Below are positions 16,944 to 26,800 of a stretch of DNA of 64,000 nt, in pieces. A program made the translations under genes and the position numbers. Numbering within the stretch: position 1 is the first letter of the stretch; each line of letters opens with the position of its first letter. This stretch comes from CAZHVS01 sp964536015 (GTDB taxonomy: Bacteria > Bacteroidota > Ignavibacteria > Ignavibacteriales > Ignavibacteriaceae): the NCBI GenBank assembly GCA_964536015.1, contig CAZHVS010000004.1, forward strand, positions 1 through 64,000. The letters are read 5' to 3'. The notes below the pieces were generated by a model, which did no database searches, was not told where the DNA came from, and was given only the letters and a program-made list of their open reading frames with translations.

Positions 16944-17336
16944 TCAATTTTTTATAGAAATCCTGTTTCCTGATTGATTTATGTGATAAATTTCTACTAC
17001 TTGAAAATAAAAATAAAAAATAAAGAGTGTAAAAATAAAGTAATATTGGCTTAGAAACAAGAATTTTAAGCCAATGATTATAAGTAATAAAACGAGAAAA
17101 AGGCGTAAAACCATTCCTCCAAAAATCAGCATAAAGAACTGTTTATCATTCCTGTCGATTCCTTTTTTAATCAGGTAAATTCCTGATAAAAAGTTAATTA
17201 ATGCTAAAAATACCGCAGAAACGATAGAAAAATAAACGATTTGCTCCAATTTGTCAAACAGGAAAAGAACCGTTATTAACACAACTATATTGCCTGAAAG
17301 AAAAACATTATTAAGAATTAGCTTCTTTATCTTCAT
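16944..17336 (-). CDS. Small AtpI-like membrane protein upstream of atpB
   Basis: Starting at the ATG at 17336 the product is about 130 residues with four hydrophobic segments (near 10-30, 35-55, 70-90 and 95-115) and a basic C-terminus. Its place directly before atpB and its topology fit the AtpI / Fo accessory group that helps c-ring assembly, but I see no diagnostic motif. The frame is open further upstream (to 17414), yet that part overlaps atpZ and reads poorly. With the chosen start it overlaps atpZ by 26 bases. Confidence 0.65.
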   Translation of the reverse strand: MKIKKLILNNVFLSGNIVVLITVLFLFDKLEQIVYFSIVSAVFLALINFLSGIYLIKKGIDRNDKQFFMLIFGGMVLRLFLVLLLIIIGLKFLFLSQYYFIFTLFIFYFYFQVVEIYHINQSGNRISIKN

Positions 17337-17571
17337 TTTTCTGCTTTTTTTTATCAATTGAAAGTACAGTTTTAATAAGATTGTACATGCCTGAAAAAAT
17401 TCCAAGTATTCCAAAAATTAAAACGTATAAGGGTGAAGTATCAAATTTTTTATCGAGCCAGTTTCCTATAAAAACCATTATAACAATAGTAGCTGCCAGT
17501 TGTCCTCCTAATCCAAGATATGGAGCAACATCTTTAATAACGCTGGAACTATTATTATTTTCTTTGGTCAT
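17311..17571 (-). CDS. atpZ: AtpZ-type ATPase accessory protein
   Basis: Two membrane segments (about 18-38 and 45-66) with PYLGLGGQLAATIVIMVFIGNWLDKKF and a short PLY loop match the AtpZ/AtpI family (ATPase gene 1), small proteins linked to magnesium or calcium flux and c-ring assembly at the head of atp operons. A polar lysine-rich tail follows. It overlaps the bactofilin gene upstream by four bases (ATGA). Confidence 0.8.
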   Translation of the reverse strand: MTKENNNSSSVIKDVAPYLGLGGQLAATIVIMVFIGNWLDKKFDTSPLYVLIFGILGIFSGMYNLIKTVLSIDKKKQKNEDKEANS

Positions 17572-17936
17572 TCTTTAAGTAATGAATTGTCATTTAATCC
17601 CATTTTACTTTTTCCTTCAAAATGGGCACCTTCCTGAATAACAAGAATTTGCGCAGATAAATCTCCTATCAATTCAGCCTTTGACTCTAAAATAAGTTTT
17701 TCTTTTGAAATAACAGTTCCCTCTATTTTACCACCAATAGTTATATTTTTTCCTTTAACGTGTCCTTTTATTTCACCACTTTCACCAAGAATAAAATTTC
17801 CCTCAGCATTGACATTACCGTTAACTTTACCATCAATACGGATATTATGATTTGAATTTATATCTCCTTTTATTTCTACTCCAGCACTAATTATGCTTAG
17901 TTCATTTGGGTCTGTATTTGCGTTTAATATCTTCAT
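17568..17936 (-). CDS. Bactofilin
   Basis: Polymer-forming cytoskeletal beta-helix protein. The core (about 15-110) has the regular short turns of the family: GVEIKGDINSNHNIRIDGKVNGNV, ILGESGEIKGHVKGKNITIGGKIEGTV, and a closing KAELIGDLSAQILVIQEGAHFEGKSKM. The 122-residue length is typical and no membrane anchor is present. It is directly downstream of a membrane-bound M23 peptidase (16-base gap), a pairing known in other bacteria where the bactofilin positions a cell-wall hydrolase. Confidence 0.92.
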   Translation of the reverse strand: MKILNANTDPNELSIISAGVEIKGDINSNHNIRIDGKVNGNVNAEGNFILGESGEIKGHVKGKNITIGGKIEGTVISKEKLILESKAELIGDLSAQILVIQEGAHFEGKSKMGLNDNSLLKE

Positions 17937-17952
17937 ATTAATAAACCATGAT

Positions 17953-18759
17953 TTAGTTAATAAATAATTTCTTCGGATTAATCAAATGTCCATCTTTCCA
18001 AACTTCGAAGTGTAAATGTGGACCGTGCGATAATCTTCCGGTATCTCCACTTAAAGCTATCAGTTCTCCCTGTATCACATTATCTCTTATATTCTTATTG
18101 ATTGCCGAACAATGTTTATATACTGTTATATAACCTTCATTGTGAAGAAGAATAATCATAAAACCATCATTGACTGTATAATCAGCAAAAACAACGTACC
18201 CGTTTGCGGCAGCAACCACCGGACTTCCAACTTTGGCAGAAAAATCAATCCCGTAATGCCCATAATCAGGATTAAATTCCTGGCTTATATAACCATTAAT
18301 TGGTTTAATAAAGCTTACGCCTTCGTTTTGAAATAAAAATTTATAAATAAATTTTTTAAAAGGAATAAATACACTACCTGTCATTAAAAAATTTTTATTG
18401 AAATTTTCGTACAATGCTGCGCCAGGTTTAGAAAAAGCATTTGAATCAGCCAGTAAAATTGCTTTCTTCAATCTTTCATTAGAAGTTTTTAACTTTTCAA
18501 CTTCGTTAAGCAGTTTTAAGACTTTCTCATCCAACTGTTTTATCTGGTATTCTCTGCTGCCTTCAACATCTTGGTGGGGCAGATAATAATTCAATGGAGT
18601 ATAACCAAATACGATGTATGATAATCCAAGAATTAGTAAAGTATATGTTATAGTAATGATTATACTTTTTAAAGCAGAGATTGTTTTAGTATTTGAATTA
18701 ATTGTCCCCGGGACAACCATTATTTTATAATTAAAGAAATCTTTGAACTTATTTTTCAT
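17953..18759 (-). CDS. Membrane-anchored M23 family peptidoglycan endopeptidase
   Basis: A cytoplasmic N-terminus, one membrane span (about 32-52), a periplasmic coiled coil (about 68-102) and a C-terminal LytM/M23 domain (about 150-265). The zinc site is complete: His168 and Asp172 (HYGIDF), His250 in HGPHLHFEVW, with catalytic His216 (YKH) and His248. It should therefore be an active peptidoglycan cross-bridge or stem cutter. Coupling to the bactofilin gene downstream suggests localised wall remodelling and cell-shape control (inference). It overlaps tsaC by four bases. Confidence 0.92.
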   Translation of the reverse strand: MKNKFKDFFNYKIMVVPGTINSNTKTISALKSIIITITYTLLILGLSYIVFGYTPLNYYLPHQDVEGSREYQIKQLDEKVLKLLNEVEKLKTSNERLKKAILLADSNAFSKPGAALYENFNKNFLMTGSVFIPFKKFIYKFLFQNEGVSFIKPINGYISQEFNPDYGHYGIDFSAKVGSPVVAAANGYVVFADYTVNDGFMIILLHNEGYITVYKHCSAINKNIRDNVIQGELIALSGDTGRLSHGPHLHFEVWKDGHLINPKKLFIN

Positions 18760-19400
18760 TTACAAATTATAGAACTAAATACTTTATTAATCATTTCAAA
18801 ACTATATTTTCCTTCTCTTAAAAGCAACGGTTTTTCTTTTGTCAAATCTATCACCGTAGATGCAAATTTAGATTTTTTTCGAGAAGAATAAAATATCCCA
18901 TCAACTTGATTACCAAAATTTCTTTTTATGATTTTAAAATTTTCAATGGGTTTTTCATCTTTCCGGTTAACGCTTGTTGAGATAACCGGACAATTAATCA
19001 CAGATAAAAAATTAAGGCAAAATTTATTTGCAGGAATTCGAAAAGCTATATTTTCTCTATTGAACTCTTTAATAAATTTTTTCTTTATATTAAGAACAAC
19101 AGAAACAGGAGCAGGCCATATAGCTAGCAAAAAATTCTTATGCAACTTATTGTGAAACTCCACATATTTCGAGAGAATTTCCAGATTACCGACTAATAAA
19201 ATATAACTTTTACTTTCGTCTCGCATTTTTATTCTATTTATTTCTTCTATCACACTTTCATTGAAGGGATTTCCTCCTATTCCATAAATTGTATCTGTTG
19301 GATAAATGAAAGTTTTATTTTCTTCAAAAAGTTGGGTAATAGTTTTTACAGCAATTCTTGGATGTCTATCAATATTAATATTTAATGATGTATAACTCAT
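18756..19400 (-). CDS. tsaC: Threonylcarbamoyl-AMP synthase, YrdC/Sua5 family
   Basis: Makes threonylcarbamoyl-AMP for the t6A37 modification of ANN-decoding tRNAs. Evidence: YPTDTIYGIG (33-42), Lys58 and Arg60 in IKMRDESKSY, and C-terminal STVIDLT with LLREG. Some usually strict positions differ: the Pro after the second lysine is Ser65, WPGP reads WPAP, and the STSAN-SG loop reads STSVNRKDEKP (141-151). The fold is clear, so a reduced or modified activity is possible. It overlaps genes on both sides by four bases. Confidence 0.85.
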   Translation of the reverse strand: MSYTSLNINIDRHPRIAVKTITQLFEENKTFIYPTDTIYGIGGNPFNESVIEEINRIKMRDESKSYILLVGNLEILSKYVEFHNKLHKNFLLAIWPAPVSVVLNIKKKFIKEFNRENIAFRIPANKFCLNFLSVINCPVISTSVNRKDEKPIENFKIIKRNFGNQVDGIFYSSRKKSKFASTVIDLTKEKPLLLREGKYSFEMINKVFSSIICK

Positions 19401-20416
19401 CTCAACATATCTTCAATTTTGTTTATTATGGTTTCCGGTAAAAGATTTTTTCCACAATCAAAATGATTTAGCGGACATTCATTATATCCATGAATACCGC
19501 AAGGTTTACATTTAACTTCTAGAGAAATATAATCACTGCCATTACTGTAAGGATAGAATCCAAAACCTGGCACAGTTGAAACATAAATTGTCAGCACTTT
19601 AATTCCAGCCGCCATTCCCATATGTGTTGGAGCGCTATCATTTGTTACAAGCAATTTACAATGTCTTAATAATTCCACACTTTCAGGAATTGTAAATTTT
19701 CCGGCAGAGTTGATTACATTTTCTTCTAATCCTGATCGCACCTCGTTGCACAACTCCATTTCTCTGTTTGAACCAATTAAAATGATTTTATATTCTTTTT
19801 CAACAAGATGTTGAATTACTTTCGAATAATATTTAGATGGATATTTTTTTGTCATCCATTCACTTCCAGGCGAAATTGCAATTAATTTTTCACTTTTTAA
19901 TGAAGTTATGAATTCATTAATTTTTTGCAATGACTCATTTGAACATTTAATTATCGGCAAAACTTTCCATTTTTCATATTCACAATTATCCACAAAAGAT
20001 AAATTTCTTTTTACTTCATGACTCTTATAATCATAATGAACAGTTGCTCTATATGCGAACGGAATGCTGCTGGTATTAAATCCATAAGTATCATTTATTC
20101 CACTAAATATGGTAATTAAAGCAGAACGAAAAGAGCGATGCGGAGAAATTAGTTTTGTATAATTTTTCTTTTTTAATTCTTTTGCAAATTTAATTATACT
20201 TAGAATTGATCTGTGTTTTCCTTTTTTATCAAGAACTATAACATTATTTACAAACGGAGAAGATTCAAATATTTCTTTACTTTTAGGAATAGTGATAACA
20301 TCTATTTCTGAATCGGGATATTTTTCTTTTAACTTTTGAATCAATGGCAAAGTAAGAATACAATCACCAATAAAGGCCGTTTGAAGAATTATTATTTTTT
20401 CAATTGTATTAATCAA
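19397..20416 (-). CDS. Glycosyltransferase family 9 (heptosyltransferase-like)
   Basis: GT-B enzyme resembling ADP-heptose:LPS heptosyltransferases. N-terminal LQTAFIGDCILTLPLIQKLKEKYP, SPGSEWMTKKYPSKYY and the C-terminal TNDSAPTHMGMAAGIKVLTIY nucleotide-sugar site are intact. A cysteine cluster near the end (CKPCGIHGYNECPLNHFDCGK) is shared by many GT9 proteins. A GTG at 20425 is in frame, but GGTGG is five bases before the TTG at 20416, which overlaps the upstream stop as TTGA, so 20416 is preferred. It likely builds the LPS core. Confidence 0.85.
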   Translation of the reverse strand: MINTIEKIIILQTAFIGDCILTLPLIQKLKEKYPDSEIDVITIPKSKEIFESSPFVNNVIVLDKKGKHRSILSIIKFAKELKKKNYTKLISPHRSFRSALITIFSGINDTYGFNTSSIPFAYRATVHYDYKSHEVKRNLSFVDNCEYEKWKVLPIIKCSNESLQKINEFITSLKSEKLIAISPGSEWMTKKYPSKYYSKVIQHLVEKEYKIILIGSNREMELCNEVRSGLEENVINSAGKFTIPESVELLRHCKLLVTNDSAPTHMGMAAGIKVLTIYVSTVPGFGFYPYSNGSDYISLEVKCKPCGIHGYNECPLNHFDCGKNLLPETIINKIEDMLR

Positions 20417-21282
20417 TACTTCCACCTGTTATGCATCCAGAACCATTGTTCTGGATTTTTTCTGATATATTTTTCAAGAATTGAAGCATAACACTGTGTT
20501 AACACATTTACTTTTTCTTCTTCGCTGCCAGTCAATTCTTTGTAGTCAATCTCTTCAAGAGTAATTTTATAAGTATAATCTTTCTGCCTTACAGTTAACC
20601 CAATTAAAATAGGAGAATTATTTTTTAATGCTAATACAGCAGGTCCAGTATAAGCAGCCGATTTTATTCCAAACATATTCACTGTAGTTGCATCAGCAGG
20701 ACCTCTTTGATCGGCAACCATTGCAATTATATTTTTTTCAAGCAATGCTTTATAAACCTGTCGGATTGAAGCACCAAGTGGAATAACTTTATTTATCCAT
20801 TTTTCTCTCATTTCAGTCATCCAGTTATTTACAAAAGGATTTCTCTGATTTTTAACAACAACATTGAAAGGTATTCCAACTTGTAAACTTGATGATAAAG
20901 CACAAAATTCCCAGTTGCCAAAATGTCCTGATAACAACACAACTCCTTTTCCCAATTCAAATTTTTCCCTGATCATTGAAATGTTATCGAACCTAACAAA
21001 TCTTTTCATTTCTTCATCTGAAATAACGGGCAGACTTAATATTTCAACTAAGGAGATAGCAAAGCTAATATAGGAATTATACGCAATTGTTTTTATTTCT
21101 GTTTCGCTTTCAGAGGGAAATGCAAGATGAAGATTTTTAAAAACAATTTTTTTTCGGATTGGAATAATATAAAAGAAGAAAAATGCCAGCAACCTGGCAA
21201 ATTTTCTTGCTTTAGTTAAACCTATTAAACAGACAAAGCGGCTTAATAATATAAATAAAAAATATTCTAACTGGTTCTTCAA
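20413..21282 (-). CDS. Lipid A biosynthesis acyltransferase, LpxL/HtrB family
   Basis: Membrane-associated acyltransferase adding secondary acyl chains to lipid A or a similar lipid. The catalytic motif HX4D is present as HX4E: His120 and Glu125 in SGHFGNWEF. That variant is common in Bacteroidota homologues. An N-terminal hydrophobic stretch (about 8-40) anchors it. The C-terminal NPEQWFWMHNRWKY is the family signature. The start codon appears to be TTG and no good ribosome site is seen, so the exact start is uncertain. It sits between the GWxTD protein and GT9 in an envelope operon. Confidence 0.88.
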   Translation of the reverse strand: MKNQLEYFLFILLSRFVCLIGLTKARKFARLLAFFFFYIIPIRKKIVFKNLHLAFPSESETEIKTIAYNSYISFAISLVEILSLPVISDEEMKRFVRFDNISMIREKFELGKGVVLLSGHFGNWEFCALSSSLQVGIPFNVVVKNQRNPFVNNWMTEMREKWINKVIPLGASIRQVYKALLEKNIIAMVADQRGPADATTVNMFGIKSAAYTGPAVLALKNNSPILIGLTVRQKDYTYKITLEEIDYKELTGSEEEKVNVLTQCYASILEKYIRKNPEQWFWMHNRWKY

Positions 21283-21297
21283 TCAAATTAACAGCAC

Positions 21298-22668
21298 TTA
21301 ATTTGTAGCTATACGTCTTGTCCAGTCGTCATCTCTCAATTCACCTCGTAAAGTTGAATGAATTAAAGTATAATCAGAAAATCCTGTAATATCGGCAAAG
21401 ACAAAAATTACTCCTCCTTCAAGAGAATTATAATGCCAGATTTCATAAGGTTTAGTATCAACCTGGTTCGGAAACCTTTCAATCTCACTGGGTTCTCCAT
21501 ACATTATATATACTCTTCCTCTATCGCTTCTCCAGCCTTTTTTAGTGATGGTAGAGAACTTGGCGTTTGTATAATCAACTCGCTTCAGATACTCCATTTT
21601 AAATTCATTTTGTGGCGTAAATGCTATTTCATCACGCTTCTTCCAGAATTCAAATAAGAAGTTACGCTTCCCTTCAACATCTTTTAGCTTAGACCATTTG
21701 TCAACTTCCTGAGAAGTTGCGATATATTTTGAAACTGCATATGATTCATTCAGTTCATCTTCTTCCATTGAGCCATATTCTGATGACAAAACATCGTTCT
21801 GTACAGCTTGCTGCTGCATAGTATCAATTATTCCAGGATTGTAAATATAAATTTTTCTGGAAGTTAATGTAGATGAATTCAAAAGTGAATCCGAGACGGC
21901 AATAATTAACGTATAAGTACCGGAGGGAATTTTTGAAACATTCAACGCACCAGCTTCTACTACATCAGGTTTTTTCCGGGAAATAAATCTGCTTTTCTTT
22001 ATTACAGATATATTATTAGAATTAAACAAAATTTGTTCAACTTTTAACAATTCACTTTTTGCATTTGACATTACATTATAAATTTCCGTATAGAAATATA
22101 ATACAGGGCAATTCTGTCCATAGATAAAAGTGGGATTTGGCACTACCTCGTAACTGTTTTTATAAAATACCGAGTTCGTCTGTTCACTTTGAACAATGGA
22201 ACTAGCAAGTTGAATATCACTAATGCTTATTTTTTCTTTGACTTTTGGAAAAATCTGAAGAGAAAATTTTACAGAATCAATAGAAGCATTATTGTTTATA
22301 TCTCTTCCTATCAAAGTACATAAATATTTTCCTGGTTGAATAACAAAACCAAGATTTCCGATTAAGCTTTTTGATTGGTTTGAATTATCTTCAATAATAA
22401 TTGATTTAAACTGATATTCTTTATTCATCAAAACATCAAGGTTATTTTCTTGTGTAAGAATAATTCTGAATGCACCCTGAATAAATTTTGAACTATCATC
22501 AGAAACAATTTTAAAATCGGGTTGATAAAAAGAATAATAAATTTCAAGATAACTGCTGCTGTCATCATAATTGAAGCGAGCATAGTCCCAATCAAAACGA
22601 AAGTTTGATTGAGTAAACGAATTTGTTACCAAATAAATTAAAAGAATTATAATTAGTCTTGTCTTCAT
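21298..22668 (-). CDS. GWxTD domain secreted protein
   Basis: A signal peptide (about 1-19) leads to two beta-rich regions (about 20-270) and a C-terminal GWxTD-type domain (about 330-450). The domain contains KWSKLKDVEGKRNFLFEFWKKRD, a motif read here as GWRSDRGRVYIMYGEP, and YEIWHYNSLEGGVIFVFAD. The function of GWxTD proteins is not known; they are frequent in Ignavibacteria, Fibrobacteres and Acidobacteria. It is first in the long envelope-ATPase-ribosome run, directly after a terminator, and its ATG has almost no visible leader. Confidence 0.85.
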   Translation of the reverse strand: MKTRLIIILLIYLVTNSFTQSNFRFDWDYARFNYDDSSSYLEIYYSFYQPDFKIVSDDSSKFIQGAFRIILTQENNLDVLMNKEYQFKSIIIEDNSNQSKSLIGNLGFVIQPGKYLCTLIGRDINNNASIDSVKFSLQIFPKVKEKISISDIQLASSIVQSEQTNSVFYKNSYEVVPNPTFIYGQNCPVLYFYTEIYNVMSNAKSELLKVEQILFNSNNISVIKKSRFISRKKPDVVEAGALNVSKIPSGTYTLIIAVSDSLLNSSTLTSRKIYIYNPGIIDTMQQQAVQNDVLSSEYGSMEEDELNESYAVSKYIATSQEVDKWSKLKDVEGKRNFLFEFWKKRDEIAFTPQNEFKMEYLKRVDYTNAKFSTITKKGWRSDRGRVYIMYGEPSEIERFPNQVDTKPYEIWHYNSLEGGVIFVFADITGFSDYTLIHSTLRGELRDDDWTRRIATN

Positions 22669-22694
22669 AATATTGCAATTTAACTAAATAAAAA

Positions 22695-22719
22695 AGGCGT
22701 CTAAATAACTTAGACGCCT
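22695..22719 (-). terminator. Intrinsic terminator of the PorV-like gene
   Basis: AGGCGTCTAA (22695-22704) pairs perfectly with TTAGACGCCT (22710-22719) over a five-base loop. On the minus strand it is followed by TTTTTATTTAG. It separates the T9SS cassette from the GWxTD gene. Confidence 0.9.
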
Positions 22720-22738
22720 GATAAAAAAAATGCTTGTT

Positions 22739-23758
22739 CTACTGTAATGATAATTTAACAGTGAAAACATGGTTAGGATTTGGAAATTCTTTAACCTGCT
22801 GGAAAGCATAGTCAAATACGATCCCAATTTCATCAGAGAAGTTATAATCAACACCAGCACCAAAAGTTAATCCATAAATTGACTGCGATTGATTTTGGAG
22901 TTGTAAATTATAACCACCACGAACAAAGAAGTTTTTCATAAATCCATACTCTAAACCAAAACGAATCTGATCTTCGAGTGCATTGTTATTTACGAAGGTT
23001 GTTCCAACCATAATTTCATTTTGTTCGTTAATAGGATATTGATAAGCCACACTTAATTCAAAGAAACTTGGAATTTGAAATGTTTCTGTAACAGCTTCAA
23101 ATGTACCATTTATTGAACCAGGTTGACTTAATGGGATTGATGTTTTTCCCTGTAAATCCTGACCGGTGTATTGCATATTAGTTCCAATATTTTTTACAGC
23201 TGCACCAATTGAAAGGTTTTGCTGGAATCTATACTGAACTCCAAAATCAAGAGCAAACCCAACTGCACTTGCATTCATAATTGTTTCGCTTATGACTTTT
23301 GCATTCACACCGATTGTAACTCTATCAGTAATAATTTTTGAGTAAGTTAGTCCGGCAGTAATAAAACTTGGCGAATATGATGAACCTGTTCCATCAGGAG
23401 CTTCGAAAGTTGTAACTGGAATATCACCAAAGTCCATAGTTTTAAAACTTAAAGCCAAAGAACCAAAACTACCAAGAGATGTTCCAATAGCAAAATAAGA
23501 AATATTAATATCTGCTAAATAAGACATCTGACTAAACATAGCTTCACTGCGCTGGGAAACATCCAGACCTGCAGGATTATAGTATAATGCTTCAAGTCCA
23601 ATTACATTAGATATGAAAGCACCACCTGTTGCAATACTTCTAGCACCAACAGGTATTAATAACTGTTCTGCTCCTGTTGTACCTTTTCTTGATGGATCAC
23701 CAGCAAAAAGAGATATGTTAACGACAACCAAGATTAGAAATATTATCATTCTTTTCAT
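22739..23758 (-). CDS. PorV/PorQ family outer-membrane protein
   Basis: A signal peptide (about 1-19) is followed by a FadL-like beta-barrel. The N-terminal signature GTTGAEQLLIPVGARSIATGG and LEALYYNPAGLD match the PorV/UPF0164 family. PorV carries folded T9SS cargo from the translocon to the surface attachment complex. The barrel ends with a C-terminal aromatic-alternating strand (HVFTVKLSLQ). It is transcribed after a large T9SS cargo gene, so a dedicated cargo shuttle is plausible (inference). Confidence 0.85.
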   Translation of the reverse strand: MKRMIIFLILVVVNISLFAGDPSRKGTTGAEQLLIPVGARSIATGGAFISNVIGLEALYYNPAGLDVSQRSEAMFSQMSYLADINISYFAIGTSLGSFGSLALSFKTMDFGDIPVTTFEAPDGTGSSYSPSFITAGLTYSKIITDRVTIGVNAKVISETIMNASAVGFALDFGVQYRFQQNLSIGAAVKNIGTNMQYTGQDLQGKTSIPLSQPGSINGTFEAVTETFQIPSFFELSVAYQYPINEQNEIMVGTTFVNNNALEDQIRFGLEYGFMKNFFVRGGYNLQLQNQSQSIYGLTFGAGVDYNFSDEIGIVFDYAFQQVKEFPNPNHVFTVKLSLQ

Positions 23759-23826
23759 TTTAATTTCTCCATTTCTTCTATAATTTCACAGCAGCCGATA
23801 AAATATCAGCTGCTGCGAATATTAAT

Positions 23827-26800
23827 CTAGAATCTTTGAATTTGTTTCTGTGGCATAATTATCGCAAACTTCAATATCTTCTCGCCGTAACCGGGAGCGG
23901 ATACTATCGCCAGGTACATTCCTGATGCAACTCGTAAACCATCTTGATTTTGTAAATCCCATCTTAAAAATGGTGAAGTTGGTGACGATTTGTCAGTAGT
24001 TGTTAATGTTCTTATTAATGTACCAGAAAGTGTAAATATTTTTATAGTTACATCCGTTGGTAAATTAGAGAAAGTAACAAACGCATCATCAGGATTTGTA
24101 GATGCATTATAACTTGTTGCAGGATTATATGCAAACAGTGGATTTGGGAATACGTTTACTTTGTTAAACAGTTCTTTACGTTCAGTTTCAGTCAAATCCC
24201 CGCCTAACTTTGTCTTAAAGACGAAGTTGGATGAACTATTGTAAGGATATGTTGTAACGGGAATAGTCATCTTATCACCTGATGTATAGAACTTAGAAGG
24301 ACTAAGTTTAGACAATCCAACTACGTACATTGAATTAAACCAAGGTGATTTAGCTATTCTTCTTTGAGCGTAAGGTAAGGTTGTATCTGCAACAGTCCAA
24401 CCTTTAATAATATCAGCATATTGTGTGCTGCCAGAATATTTACCAGTATATTCCCATTGACTTCCAGTAGCGTCATAAGGTGCATCAAAAATTGCAATTA
24501 ATTCATAACTTAATGCTAATGAATCACCCGGATCCCAATTTCCATCAGGATTACCACCAAGTTGTTCAGAAGCTTCAATAAAGCCTACCGCAAGCTGGTA
24601 AGTTTCTTTTAACTTATCATCAACTACCCAGGCAGTGAAAGGTACATCAACAAAGCCATTAGCTCTGTCATTAACAGCATCCCAGTTTCCTACTGCTCCT
24701 CTGCCTGTTGTATCAGCAGATTTTACTCCCTCAGCATAAGTAAAGAAAGTTTTGTAAGTTATGAAATTTCCTTTATATCCATTCAGGTAACGATAAGCTT
24801 TACCTGTTGTTCCAAAACGAATTTCAATTTTCCTTAATTTATCTGCTGTAATTACATTGGATCTAGCTGTGCTGACACGATCAAGGTAAGCTAAAGAGGA
24901 ACCTTGAGGGATATCATATCCAACATAATAAACACCTACACCCGTTGTAGTTGTAGCAAATTTATCATACCATATGTTTGCATTCGGTGTATATGTAACT
25001 TCAGAAGAGGATAATCCGATAGTCGGAGTTACTTCTTTAACCTTTGGAATAAATCCTTCAACAACTTTGCCTGCAAACATTGTCGTATCGTAATCATAGT
25101 TCTTTGAAGAATCAATTAAAGTTGTATTTTTAGTAATATTCTTTAATCTCCAGAAAGGTTTATAAGCATCATTGAATGGTGCTAAAGAATCTTTGAAGAA
25201 TTCAACCTTATATTGATCACCTGTTAATTTATCTTTTTCAACTACAAGATAAGTAACTGCACCATCATTGTATGAGCCCTTTGATTCACCGCTGGCACCT
25301 AATACTTGTGGAGAGAATTCATTATCACCATAAACAACTTTAATAATTGCTGTTTCAAATTCTTCCATACCGCCACCAGCATTAAGGTCCATATAATCAC
25401 CTTTAGGACCATACAGGGTATCGTTTCCTTTTACTCTCATCACTCTATGGTTGAGCGTATAAGTAGTTACTGTGAAATAATATTCATGCCCCTTAATTAA
25501 AGGTTCATCAGTGAAAGGATCTTTATCAATTACAAATCTTATTCTACCAGTTGTAGGATCCGCATAAAGTGCTGAATCTAATTTGTTTTCAGCTTCTGAT
25601 CTTAACAAAATAGTTCCACCATGTGGATATTTAGCATAGATATTTACGATTGAATCTGCTAAATCGTAAAATATCATTTCTTTAGAATTTACTATTCCAT
25701 TAACTTTATCCTGTTTGGAATTTGTTTTGTAAGCGGTTACATAATAACCTTTAAATCTTCTGTCAATATCAAGAACTGTATCAACAGCCTTATAGGATAC
25801 TTGTTTATTAGTAGACCATTGTAAAGCTATAAAACCATCACCTGTTTGTGCGGTTGCCTGAACAGGAGGTGGAGGTGGAGGTGATGGGAAGTTTGCATCA
25901 AATACTATTTGAGCAACTTTATCATATTCCTTCGTTTTAGTAATACTATTCAAAGCATTTGTGCCACGAGCAACTACATAAGCAGCTACTATATCAACCG
26001 GTTTTCCTTTTTCTAATTTGAAAGGACCAGTGTTTAACATTAAACGTTGATCTTTTGGAGTGTTATTAATCCAGCCAGTATCTTTTACAGGGTCACCAGA
26101 ATACCAGTATCTTTTATCTAATTGTCCACAAGGAACACCACCTGGTTTAACTGTTCCAAAAGCCCATGTACAAGGATCAAGCTGACCACCAATCTTATCC
26201 TGTCCAATCATATAATTACGAGCTTCAAAACGAGTGTTTGGATCACCAAGACGTGGATCACTTTGCATATAATGAACGAATGAAGATAATCCTAAGTTAG
26301 TAGCACCGGGATATTTTCCAATACCACGAACCTGTCCTTGCACATTATGAGCTGTATCAAGTGGAATATCTACTCCTGCATCATATACTCCATTGCTATT
26401 AACATCTGTAAATGATTCTCCCGGAACATATGCTATAGGTCCCTGGAAAAAGTCAATTAAGAAACAAGGAGGATTAATTCCAAAATTTTGGTCATCTTTA
26501 TCATTATAAACAAATCCAGCATTTAAGCTTACATCGCAGCCGACAAGGTCATCATAAGCATCGCCAAGATCAGGATCTGCCCATACTCCAAAATAAACTG
26601 AATCCATCACATCAGCAACTGACCCAGTATTTAGAATACTATATCTTACGAAAAGCATATTTCCAACAACACCTTTGGAGTTGAAAGCGAATACAGTTTG
26701 TCTAACATCTATTCCTTGCGGATCGACATCATTAAATCTTCTTAATGCTGCATCTACACCATCACTGTAAACGCACCAAACAGTTTCGTCACCTAATAAA

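Noticed and set aside
23789..23815. CAGCAGC/GCTGCTG palindrome upstream of the PorV-like gene as a terminator
   Set aside because: The stem is real but no T run follows on the minus strand, and it sits just ahead of a cotranscribed gene; it was left out as a terminator.
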